Source: Candidatus Latescibacterota bacterium
GTDB lineage: Bacteria > JAAXHH01 > JACQVL01
NCBI GenBank assembly: GCA_016209865.1
Contig: JACQVL010000197.1
Coordinates: forward strand, 1 to 8,717
Direction of reading: 5' to 3'
DNA length: 8,717 nucleotides
Under the pieces are notes generated by a model. That model worked only from the letters and a program-made list of their open reading frames with translations. It did not search any database and was not told where the DNA came from. This document shows, piece after piece, positions 1-6,506 of the stretch (positions are counted from its first letter, which is position 1; every line of letters starts with the position of its first letter). The position numbers were made by a program, and so were the translations under genes.

Positions 1-594
1 ATCGGGCTGACGTTTGCGCAAGTCTTGCGGTCGTTCCTGCGGCAGGACCCGAACGTCATCTTAGTGGGCGAGATTCGAGACCGGGAGACGGCGGCGATTG
101 CGATCCAGGCCGCGCTCACCGGCCATCTGGTGGTGAGCAGCGTCCACACGAATGATGCGCCCGGGGCGGTCGGCCGCCTGCTCGATATGGGGATCGAGCC
201 GTTTCTGGTGGCCTCGGCCGTGAGTCTGATTCTGGCCCAGCGATTGGTGCGGCGGAATTGTCCGGCCTGCCGGCAGGCGACGTCCCTCACCCCGGCGGAA
301 CAGGAACAGTTGGGGCTGGTGCAGGCCCCGTCGTCTCTCCAGGTCTGGCAGGGGGTGGGCTGTCCAGCGTGCTTTGGGACGGGCTACCGGGGCCGGGTTG
401 CCCTGGCGGAACGGATGCCGGTCAGTCCGGCGCTGGCGGACCTGATCAGCCAACGCGTGTCGGTGCAGGCTCTTCGCCGCCAGGCGATCCAGGAGGGTAT
501 GCGCCCGCTGCGGGCGGATGGGCTGGCGAAACTGGCGCAGGGCATCACCAGCCCGGCGGAGGTCCTCCGGGAGACGCTGGGAGTGGATACATAG
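1..594 (+). CDS. gspE: GspE/PilB-family secretion ATPase, C-terminal part (5' truncated by window)
   Basis: The cytoplasmic hexameric ATPase that powers a type II secretion or type IV pilus-type machine. The frame is open from base 1, so 197 residues are visible and the N-terminal domains and Walker A lie upstream. Residues 1-27 read as the conserved stretch [17 protein letters not shown] followed by the Walker B region VILVGEIRD (19-27). The His box [13 protein letters not shown] follows at 41-53. Two CPAC motifs (Cys87/Cys90 and Cys121/Cys124) form the tetracysteine zinc site found in GspE, MshE and PilB; it is followed by GTGYRGR. The end is the usual helical tail ([19 protein letters not shown]). 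The stop is TAG at 592-594. The gene is followed by a heptamer tract and then gspF, as expected for an E-F operon. The family is certain. Whether the motor belongs to a T2SS or to a pilus is not decidable from this fragment. Confidence 0.95.
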   Translation: MGLTFAQVLRSFLRQDPNVILVGEIRDRETAAIAIQAALTGHLVVSSVHTNDAPGAVGRLLDMGIEPFLVASAVSLILAQRLVRRNCPACRQATSLTPAEQEQLGLVQAPSSLQVWQGVGCPACFGTGYRGRVALAERMPVSPALADLISQRVSVQALRRQAIQEGMRPLRADGLAKLAQGITSPAEVLRETLGVDT

Positions 595-596
595 AG

Positions 597-626
597 AGTG
601 ACGAGTGACCAGTGACGAGTGACGAG
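597..626. repeat. Tandem heptamer tract (AGTGACG/AGTGACC, 4 units)
   Basis: Four head-to-tail 7-bp units start at 597, 604, 611 and 618. They read AGTGACG, AGTGACC, AGTGACG, AGTGACG and are followed by a partial AG. The tract begins two bases after the gspE stop codon and runs into an A/G-rich stretch (627-645). It occupies about half of the 61-bp gspE-gspF spacer. It is not a CRISPR array because there are no spacers. Confidence 0.85.
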
Positions 627-637
627 AAAAAACGAAA

Positions 638-645
638 AGAGAGGG
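638..645 (+). promoter_or_regulatory. Probable ribosome binding site of gspF
   Basis: AGAGAGGG lies 10 bases before the ATG at 656. A weaker GCAGG (649-653) is only two bases from the start. No other in-frame ATG is better placed, so this supports translation from 656. Confidence 0.45.
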
Positions 646-655
646 CCAGCAGGCA

Positions 656-1807
656 ATGAGGATCTCTTCATCCCAGGACGAGGCCGCCGGCCGGGCAGCC
701 CTCCTCACCCAGCTCCGTCAGCGACAGGGGGGCCGCCCGGCCGTGGCTGTCCGTGATCCCTGGGCGTGGCGACGGCCTTCACGCCGCCAGTTAGCCGTGT
801 GTACGCGGCAGTTGGCGACCCTGCTGGGCGCGGGGGTGCCATTGGTGCGAGCCTTAGACCTGGTCGCCGCGCAGGCCGAGCATCGCCGTCTCCAGACGGT
901 GCTCAGGGCTGTCTCAGCTCGCGTGCAGGCCGGAGAGGGGCTTGCCCCAAGTCTGGCCGCCCATCCGCGCGTGTTTCCCCGTCTGTATGTGAACCTGGTG
1001 CAGGTCGGGGAGCACGGGGGACTCTTAGCCGAGGTGCTGACCCGGCTGGCGCTCTACCTGGAGCAGACGGATGCGTTTCGGCGAAAGGTGCAGGGTGCGC
1101 TGCTGTATCCGGCGGTCATTCTGCTGGTGGCGACCGGGGCGACGCTCGTCCTGCTCATCGCCGTCATCCCGGTGTTTGCAGGCATGTTTCAGGAGGCGAA
1201 CGTGCCGTTACCCCTCCCCACGCAGATGGTCATCGCGGCGAGCCGGACTCTACAGCAGGCGTGGTGGGGGTTGCTGCTGGCTGCTGTGGGCCATGTCGTC
1301 CTGGGGCGAGCGCTCCTGGCGCATCCGCGCGGGCGGCTGTTCGTGGATCGCTCGTCCCTCGCCCTGCCGCTGGTCGGGAACTTACTCCATGCGAGCGCCC
1401 TGGCCCGGTTTACCCGGAGTCTGAGCACCCTCCTGGCGAGCGGAGTGCCGCTGCTCACAGCCCTGACCGCCACGCAAGAGACGTTGGCCAACCGCTCCCT
1501 GGAGCAGGGGATCGCCACCGCTCAGGCAGCCGTCAGCCGTGGTGAAGGACTGGCGGGCGCGTTATCCGGCCTGGCCGACTGGCCGGCGCTGGTCGCCCAT
1601 CTGATCGGCGTGGGCGAGGAGACCGGACAGTTGGCCTCGGTGCTCGCCCATCTGGCGGACTACTACACCTATGAGACCGAGCAGGCGGTGCAGACCGTCA
1701 CTGCGGTTCTGGAACCGTTGCTCATCGTCGTGGTCGCCGCCGTCATCGGCGGGGTCCTGGTGGCGATGTACCTCCCGATCTTCAGGCTGAGCGAGGTCGT
1801 CTCCTAA
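656..1807 (+). CDS. gspF: GspF/PilC-family inner-membrane platform protein
   Basis: The polytopic inner-membrane platform on which the ATPase acts to extrude pilin or pseudopilin subunits. At 383 residues it is close to the usual length of about 400. The two repeated T2SSF domains are visible. Domain 1 (about 45-168) contains RQLATLLGAGVPLVRALDLV and LVQVGEHGGLLAEVL. Domain 2 (about 247-371) repeats the pattern with TRSLSTLLASGVPLLTAL and LIGVGEETGQLASVL. Three hydrophobic segments near 151-176, 203-222 and 350-372 match the family topology, and YLPIFRLSEVV is the typical C-terminus. The first 40 residues are Arg/Gln-rich and cytoplasmic, shorter than in many homologues. It follows gspE by 61 bp and precedes the pilin by 24 bp, consistent with one operon. 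Confidence 0.95.
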   Translation: MRISSSQDEAAGRAALLTQLRQRQGGRPAVAVRDPWAWRRPSRRQLAVCTRQLATLLGAGVPLVRALDLVAAQAEHRRLQTVLRAVSARVQAGEGLAPSLAAHPRVFPRLYVNLVQVGEHGGLLAEVLTRLALYLEQTDAFRRKVQGALLYPAVILLVATGATLVLLIAVIPVFAGMFQEANVPLPLPTQMVIAASRTLQQAWWGLLLAAVGHVVLGRALLAHPRGRLFVDRSSLALPLVGNLLHASALARFTRSLSTLLASGVPLLTALTATQETLANRSLEQGIATAQAAVSRGEGLAGALSGLADWPALVAHLIGVGEETGQLASVLAHLADYYTYETEQAVQTVTAVLEPLLIVVVAAVIGGVLVAMYLPIFRLSEVVS

Positions 1808-1816
1808 CACGGCAAC

Positions 1817-1823
1817 AGGAGGA
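1817..1823 (+). promoter_or_regulatory. Shine-Dalgarno of the pilin gene
   Basis: AGGAGGA ends 8 bases before the ATG at 1832. It is a near-perfect ribosome binding site and fixes the pilin start and its 15-residue leader. Confidence 0.75.
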
Positions 1824-1831
1824 CACAGAGC

Positions 1832-2269
1832 ATGCGGGCACGACGAGGAGACGCCCAGAGACCCAGACCGGCCGGGTTTTCCCTGATTGAACTGATGGTG
1901 GTCATCGTCGTGATCGGGGTGCTGGCAGCACTCGCCATCCCCCGGTTTACCGGGGTGTCCAATAAGGCCAAGTCGGTCGAAGCGCACACGAACCTGAAGT
2001 TCTTGTACGACCTGGAACTCGACCACTACCAGCTCCACGACCGGTATCTGGCGGTCGACGAAGGCCAGGATAGTCCGGAGCTGGGGTTCAGAGCCCCGAA
2101 ACCCCAGGACGGGGCCCGGTATACCTACCGGGTGGCTGTCACCCAGACGGGGTTTATGGCGACCGCAACCGAACGGGTGGATATCAACCAGGATGGATTG
2201 GGTCAGGGCCTCTATGCAGTCTATTCCATCGATCAGGGTGGTCAGAAGACGGGGAATCCGAGCTGGTAA
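1832..2269 (+). CDS. Type IV pilin / pseudopilin-like protein with class III signal peptide
   Basis: A 145-residue prepilin that probably forms the pilus or pseudopilus moved by GspE and GspF. The basic 15-residue leader ends in Gly15. The prepilin peptidase site is G^FSLIELMVV, with Phe at +1 and Glu at +5 (residue 20), followed by the hydrophobic N-helix to about 37 (AALAIP). The remainder (AKSVEAHTNLKFLYDLELDHY, then LGFRAP and RYTYRV) resembles short PilA-type pilins. It does not resemble canonical GspG: the GspG DPWG motif and a C-terminal Cys pair are absent. An EF-hand-like DxNxDGxG motif (117-124) lies near the C-terminus, where some pseudopilins bind calcium; binding here is not shown. 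It is the only pilin-type gene in the window, so minor pseudopilins, if any, are elsewhere. Its 3' end overlaps the secretin reading frame. Confidence 0.9.
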   Translation: MRARRGDAQRPRPAGFSLIELMVVIVVIGVLAALAIPRFTGVSNKAKSVEAHTNLKFLYDLELDHYQLHDRYLAVDEGQDSPELGFRAPKPQDGARYTYRVAVTQTGFMATATERVDINQDGLGQGLYAVYSIDQGGQKTGNPSW

Positions 2270-4316
2270 GCCGCCGTGCTGGTTCTCCGGCGAAGCGGGG
2301 CTGGCCGCAGGAGTCCTGCTGAGTGGCCTGCTGATCGGAGCCGCCCTGGGCGCTCAAGCGGCAGTCCCGTCACAGAGCGTACCGCCAGGAGATGTCCCTG
2401 GGAGTGCAGCCGCGGACACGAGCACCCGGAGTGCTCCGTCGGACACGACGCCGGAGCAGATGCTCCGTGCGCTCCCCGGTCTGGATCAGGTCATCCCGTC
2501 GCTCTCGTTCCGGGATGTCGCCGTAGCGGATATCCTGCGGGCGTTGGCGGATCGGTACCGCTTCAACCTGGCGGTGGGACCAGAGGTCCAGAGCCGGATC
2601 ACCCTGAACTTTTCGTCCATCCCCGTGGCCGATGCCCTGGTCTTCATCCTGGAGCAGGCTGGTCTGGCCTACCGGGTCGCCGATTCGGTGGTATCCGTGA
2701 CCATGCCGCCGCCTCCGGCGCTCCCAGCGCCCGTCGTGCCGCCCCTGCGGATCGTCCGGGCGGATAGCCTGCTGAGTGTCGATCTCCAGGAGCAAGACTT
2801 GACCCACTTTGCCCGCGAACTCACTCGGCTCAGTGGCCGCAACATTCTCCTGGAGCAGGGGGTGTCGGGCCGGCTCTCCGGATACCTGACGGACGTCCCG
2901 TTCGACGTGGGACTGCGCACGTTGCTGGACATCAACGGCCTGAGCCTGCGGGTGGTGAGCGGCGTCTACCGCATCGACCGGGCCGGCATCCAGGCTGAGA
3001 TGCCCGACCGGCCCGGCCGGTCGCTGGTCGCCGTGACCGATAGCCTGGTGACGATGGATGTGGTGAACGTCGACATCAGTCGGGTGATTCGTGAGATGGC
3101 CTTGCAGTCCGGGATCGACCTCATCACCTACGGCCGTCTCCAGGGAACGGTGACCGCCCGCCTGACCAGGGTGTCCCTCGATCAGGCGCTCAACTATCTG
3201 TTCCGGGGCACGCCGTATACCTTTCGGAAAGACCGGGGTATCTACTTCGTCGGGGATAAGGAGATCCGGGGGATCAGCAGCAGCGAACTGCTCGCCCTCA
3301 ATCACTTGAAGGTGGAAGGCATCACTGACCTCCTGCCGGAGCGGTTCAAGACGCAAGCCACCTTCAAGATCATCAAGGAACTGAATGGCCTGATGGTCAT
3401 CGGCACGCAGGATGTCATCGCGGAAGTCCGCGACTTCCTCGCGGCCATCGACCGGCCCTCCCCGCAGATTCTGCTCGACGTGCTGGTCGTGGACTTGCGG
3501 CGCACGGACGACTACGAGGTCGGGGTCACCGCCAACCAGGATACGTCCGCCTTGCCGTTGAGCAGCTATTTCCCCGGCCTCCAACTCACCTATCCCGGGA
3601 CGGACCTGGAGACCGCGTTCGGGCTGACCCGGATCGCCCGCCTGCCGCCCACCTTCCGGGCGCAGTTCCGCGCCTTAGAGCGGGAAGGCCGGGTGAACAT
3701 CCGCTCGCAACCCAAGATCGCCACCCTGAACGGCCATGAGGCGAGCATCAGCATCGGCACGGTGCAGTACTTCCTGCTCCAGTCCCAGGGCACATTCCCC
3801 ACGCCGGGCACGCCGGTGACGCAGACGACGCAGCGGTTCGAGCGGATCGAAGCGAACGCGGTGCTCAAGATCACCCCGTGGGTGAGCGCGTCGGGAGAGA
3901 TCACCACGGTCATCCATCCGGAGTTCAACCGGCCGGTGGGCGGACTCAACCCGAATGTGCCCCCGACGATCGACCAGCGGATCATCGACTCGACCGTCCG
4001 GCTGCGGGACGGGGAGACGATCATCTTAGGCGGGTTGATCGAAGAAGCGGACCAGGCGGACATCAACAAATTTCCGCTGTTAGGTGATATTCCCCTGTTG
4101 GGCCGGCTGTTTCAGTACCGCAAGGTCAGCAAGGTGAAGAACCAACTGCTGATCTTTGTCACCCCCCACCTCTACTACGGCGGGGAGGGGACGGTCGACC
4201 GCGACAAGTACCTGAAGAGCGAAAACGGGGGTCAGTGGTCGGTAGTCAGTGGTCGGTGGTCGGTGAAAAGAGACAAAAGACCTCGTACAACCATGAACTG
4301 CCCGATGTGGAGTTGA
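2214..4316 (+). CDS. gspD: GspD/PilQ/MshL-family secretin with three N0/STN-like domains
   Basis: The outer-membrane multimeric channel for pili or exported proteins. The frame is open from ATG 2193. ATG 2214 has CAGG six bases upstream, and GTG 2238 would give a more usual signal-peptide length. All three overlap the pilin gene, so the start is uncertain. Numbering from 2193 (707 residues), a hydrophobic signal segment lies at 37-56 with a likely AQA cleavage site. Three repeated N0/STN-like units follow: about 102-168, 194-262 and 284-355. An N1-like region ends in IGTQDVIAEVRDFLAAIDRPSPQILLDVLVVD (split here as 403-422 and 423-434). The secretin core carries VNIRSQPKIATLNG, LRDGETIILGGL and the signature FPLLGDIPLLGRLFQ (627-641), then QLLIFVTPHL. 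Residues 677-707 are a low-complexity tail encoded by a heptamer tract. One base separates the stop from the next gene. Confidence 0.93.
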   Translation: MQSIPSIRVVRRRGIRAGKPPCWFSGEAGLAAGVLLSGLLIGAALGAQAAVPSQSVPPGDVPGSAAADTSTRSAPSDTTPEQMLRALPGLDQVIPSLSFRDVAVADILRALADRYRFNLAVGPEVQSRITLNFSSIPVADALVFILEQAGLAYRVADSVVSVTMPPPPALPAPVVPPLRIVRADSLLSVDLQEQDLTHFARELTRLSGRNILLEQGVSGRLSGYLTDVPFDVGLRTLLDINGLSLRVVSGVYRIDRAGIQAEMPDRPGRSLVAVTDSLVTMDVVNVDISRVIREMALQSGIDLITYGRLQGTVTARLTRVSLDQALNYLFRGTPYTFRKDRGIYFVGDKEIRGISSSELLALNHLKVEGITDLLPERFKTQATFKIIKELNGLMVIGTQDVIAEVRDFLAAIDRPSPQILLDVLVVDLRRTDDYEVGVTANQDTSALPLSSYFPGLQLTYPGTDLETAFGLTRIARLPPTFRAQFRALEREGRVNIRSQPKIATLNGHEASISIGTVQYFLLQSQGTFPTPGTPVTQTTQRFERIEANAVLKITPWVSASGEITTVIHPEFNRPVGGLNPNVPPTIDQRIIDSTVRLRDGETIILGGLIEEADQADINKFPLLGDIPLLGRLFQYRKVSKVKNQLLIFVTPHLYYGGEGTVDRDKYLKSENGGQWSVVSGRWSVKRDKRPRTTMNCPMWS
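4231..4265. repeat. Degenerate heptamer tract inside the secretin 3' end
   Basis: 7-bp units begin at 4234 (AGTGGTC), 4241 (GGTAGTC), 4248 (AGTGGTC) and 4255 (GGTGGTC), with a partial GGTG after them. A 13-base string, GTCAGTGGTCGGT, occurs at 4231-4243 and again at 4245-4257. The tract is read through as secretin codons, giving GGQWSVVSGRWSV, and is followed by an A/G-rich stretch like the one after the tract at 597-626. Confidence 0.85.
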
Positions 4317-4317
4317 G

Positions 4318-4881
4318 ATGAGTCTGAGAAGATACCGTGTGACATGGACTGTCAGGTTGGCTGGCGGTTTTTTCACCCTTGCCCTGCTCACGACGGTCGT
4401 CTGCGAACGGCCAAAGCCCCCCAGGTTGGGGTATGTCGATAGCGCTGAACTCTTGAACAAGTTTGAAAGGGCGGTTCGTGTGCGTGCGGAACTGCAGACG
4501 ACCACCGGCCGATGGCAGGCCCAGGTGAAGCTCCTCGAACAGGAACTGGCGGGGCTACGTCAACGATACATCGACGAGAGCCCGGCGATGTCGGCCAACC
4601 AGCAGAAAGCCCTGCGCGACCAGATCGTACAACGGGAACAGGACTACACGCAGGTCGTCCAGGAGTTGAACACGAAAGCCGCGAGGATGGAAATAGAAAA
4701 GATGCAGCCGGTCTATGACGAGATCAATACGATCCTGCGGGAATACGGCAAGCGCCACGGGTACGACATGATCCTGGGCGCGACCCCGGCCGGGAATATC
4801 GTCTACGCCGACACCGCATCCAACCTGACGGACGATATCCTGGGGGCTATCGCCCGACGTCAGCAATCGCAGAGAAGATAA
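4318..4881 (+). CDS. Skp/OmpH-family periplasmic chaperone-like protein
   Basis: A 187-residue exported protein resembling Skp/OmpH, the periplasmic holdase that keeps outer-membrane and exported proteins unfolded and soluble. The N-terminus has a basic region and hydrophobic segment (13-28) ending in TVVC (Cys29). This is a poor lipobox because Val occupies the -1 position, so periplasmic or membrane-anchored are both possible. The OmpH pattern begins at LGYVDSAELLNKF (37-49). A long charged helical arm with heptad character spans about 53-140 (LLEQELAGLRQRY, REQDYTQVVQEL). The family ending GYDMILGATPAGNIVYAD then LTDDILGAI closes it at about 148-178. The ATG lies one base after the secretin stop, with TGGAG five bases upstream, so translation is probably coupled. 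Its position suggests a helper dedicated to this locus rather than the housekeeping Skp beside bamA. Confidence 0.85.
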   Translation: MSLRRYRVTWTVRLAGGFFTLALLTTVVCERPKPPRLGYVDSAELLNKFERAVRVRAELQTTTGRWQAQVKLLEQELAGLRQRYIDESPAMSANQQKALRDQIVQREQDYTQVVQELNTKAARMEIEKMQPVYDEINTILREYGKRHGYDMILGATPAGNIVYADTASNLTDDILGAIARRQQSQRR

Positions 4882-4892
4882 ACGCGCCGGCA

Positions 4893-4907
4893 GAGCCGAA
4901 ACGGCTC
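4893..4907 (+). other. Small perfect hairpin between the Skp-like and fibre genes
   Basis: GAGCCG-AAA-CGGCTC forms a 6-bp stem with a three-base loop in the 57-bp spacer. No T-run follows, so it is not a standard intrinsic terminator. It could stabilise or punctuate the message, or be chance in GC-rich DNA. Confidence 0.3.
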
Positions 4908-4925
4908 GGAGAGAACTTTCAGCAG

Positions 4926-4931
4926 AGGAGG
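4926..4931 (+). promoter_or_regulatory. Shine-Dalgarno of the fibre-like gene
   Basis: AGGAGG, within a longer purine run at 4924-4936, ends 7 bases before ATG 4939. The strength of this site suggests high translation and fixes the start that gives a good signal peptide. Confidence 0.7.
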
Positions 4932-4938
4932 AGAGGCG

Positions 4939-6480
4939 ATGAAAACCATCCGCGTGGGAATGATCGCGTTCGTGATGCTCTGGACGATGTCGCATGACGC
5001 CTGGAGCCAGTATTGGAACACCGCGCCGGGGATCAGTATCACCAACACGAATACGGGGAATGTGCGCATCGGGACGCCGGATGAACCCGGCGGCAACAAA
5101 TTCTTTGTCGGCGGGACTGTCGGGATCGCGCCGAATGTGACGAATACGAGCAAACAGGTGGTCATCGGGTTCGATAACACTAACAATTATGGCTACGTGT
5201 ATGCGTATGATTGGTTCGGCGGCGCGAAGAACCTCATCCTCAACAACGCGGGCGGCAACGTCGGGATCGGGACGTCGTCCCCTGCCCAGAGGTTGCACGT
5301 GAATGGGGTCACGCAGGCGACCAGTTTTTACGGCCTGGCTGGCGAGTCGCGCTTTGCCGCCGCCTCGTATCTGGAGCCCCACGCCGGGGTGCCCTATGAT
5401 GCGAAGTTCGGGGGGAGCGGGTACGGGATCGCCGTCCGGGGACAGAGTTTTTTCAACAGCGCGGTGGGGATCGGCACGACCGGGCCGGCGGAAAAACTCC
5501 ATGTCATCGGGAATATCCGCGTGACCGGTCATTATGACTGGTATAGCGGCCAGAATTTCCGGCTGCAAGGGACGGGAGAGTGGAGTGTCGATTTTCCGGA
5601 CGGGGATGGCTACGATTACTGGAGTGTCCGGGATCCGGTCCATTCCGTTATCCTGGTCGTCCGCAACAGCGGCAACGTCGGGATCGGCACCGTCACGCCG
5701 GGTACGGCGCTGGACGTGCGGTCCGGGTCGGGGCGCGTGACGGCGAATGCCTTATATTTCTGGGGATCGGGGAATTATACCGATGGACTCCCGTACGCGC
5801 GGCTGGTCGAGTCGTGGGGGATGCGGTTCCAGAGTCCGGATCCCCGGTGGGTGCTGTCGACCAGCAACAGTCTCTTAGTGGGGTATGCACCCAACGGGAC
5901 GAACTACGGGGCTGGCAATGTCTACGTCCAGGGCGCGGTCGGGGTCGGCACGACTTCCCCCGGTTCCCCGCTCACGGTCGCCGGTCTGATTCAGTCGACG
6001 GCCGGCGGGTTCAAGTTCCCGGATGGGTCGGTCCAGACGACCGCGTCCACGGGGGGCGGGGGATCGACCGCCTGGCAGTCGAACGGCCCCGATCTCTGGT
6101 CGACCAACTCCGGCAGTGTGGGCATCGGGACGACCACCCCGGCTGCCGCGTACAAGCTGTCGGTGAAAGGGAAGATTCGGGCGGAAGAGGTGGTCGTCGA
6201 GACCGGCTGGGCCGACTTTGTGTTCGCCGAGGGGTATCCCTTGCCGCCGTTGAGCGAGGTCGAAGCCCGGATTCGACGCCAGGGACATCTCCCCGGCATC
6301 CCTACCGCGGCCGAGGTCCAGTCGCAGGGCGTCACCCTCGGCGCGATGCAGGCGAAACTTCTCCAGAAGATCGAAGAATTGACCCTGTACGTGATCGACC
6401 AGCAGCACACGCTTGAACGACAACACACGGAGTTGGCAGAGTTGAAGCGTGAATACGCACGGTCGACGCAACCACGGTGA
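4939..6480 (+). CDS. Exported tail-fibre-like repeat protein with C-terminal coiled-coil domain
   Basis: A 513-residue Sec-exported protein whose exact role is unknown. The signal peptide covers about 1-23 (MKTIRVGMIAFVMLWTMS, probable cleavage after AWS). The body carries recurrent motifs of the kind seen in phage tail fibres and large bacterial surface proteins: GNVRIGT (40), GNVGIGT (106), AVGIGT (175), GNVGIGT (245), AVGVGT (333) and GSVGIGT (392). Most are followed by a short SPAxxLHV-type strand. KFPDGSVQTTA (359-369), also common in fibre proteins, precedes a Gly-rich linker. The C-terminal region from KLSVKGKIRAEEV to LTLYVIDQQ (about 406-489) resembles a domain I associate with Bacteroidota surface proteins (WADFVFAEGYPLPPLSEVE, HLPGIPTAAEV). 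It ends in a coiled coil (about 467-506) likely to trimerise. No S74 peptidase catalytic motif was recognised. The gene lies inside the probable operon. Confidence 0.85.
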   Translation: MKTIRVGMIAFVMLWTMSHDAWSQYWNTAPGISITNTNTGNVRIGTPDEPGGNKFFVGGTVGIAPNVTNTSKQVVIGFDNTNNYGYVYAYDWFGGAKNLILNNAGGNVGIGTSSPAQRLHVNGVTQATSFYGLAGESRFAAASYLEPHAGVPYDAKFGGSGYGIAVRGQSFFNSAVGIGTTGPAEKLHVIGNIRVTGHYDWYSGQNFRLQGTGEWSVDFPDGDGYDYWSVRDPVHSVILVVRNSGNVGIGTVTPGTALDVRSGSGRVTANALYFWGSGNYTDGLPYARLVESWGMRFQSPDPRWVLSTSNSLLVGYAPNGTNYGAGNVYVQGAVGVGTTSPGSPLTVAGLIQSTAGGFKFPDGSVQTTASTGGGGSTAWQSNGPDLWSTNSGSVGIGTTTPAAAYKLSVKGKIRAEEVVVETGWADFVFAEGYPLPPLSEVEARIRRQGHLPGIPTAAEVQSQGVTLGAMQAKLLQKIEELTLYVIDQQHTLERQHTELAELKREYARSTQPR

Positions 6481-6489
6481 TCAGGACGC

Positions 6490-6496
6490 AAAGGGG
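6490..6496 (+). promoter_or_regulatory. Probable ribosome binding site deciding the redoxin-like start
   Basis: AAGGGGG is 10 bases before ATG 6507 but only one base before ATG 6498. GTG 6477, which overlaps the fibre stop codon, has no purine-rich site at a useful distance. This favours 6507, which also gives the cleanest signal peptide. Confidence 0.45.
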
Positions 6497-6506
6497 GATG
6501 ATAACG

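Noticed and set aside
597-626. CRISPR-like array
   Set aside because: The units are 7 bp and contiguous with no spacers, so this is a tandem repeat.
61-708. Minus-strand frame at the gspE-gspF junction
   Set aside because: It reads through the heptamer tract ([12 protein letters not shown]-like text), a known source of spurious open frames.
2370-3584. Minus-strand open frame (404 codons) opposite the secretin
   Set aside because: The + strand carries an unmistakable secretin, and the antisense product has no family features.
4893-4907. Intrinsic terminator after the Skp-like gene
   Set aside because: The stem is only 6 bp and no T-run follows, so it is kept as a plain hairpin.
4555-5643. 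Minus-strand open frame (362 codons) across the Skp-like and fibre genes
   Set aside because: It spans two + strand genes with good ribosome binding sites and signal peptides. Its composition is that of a shadow frame.
6051-6062. G-rich run in the fibre gene as a slippage or G-quadruplex site
   Set aside because: It encodes an in-frame Gly-rich linker, has only two G runs, and the frame stays open without sign of slippage.
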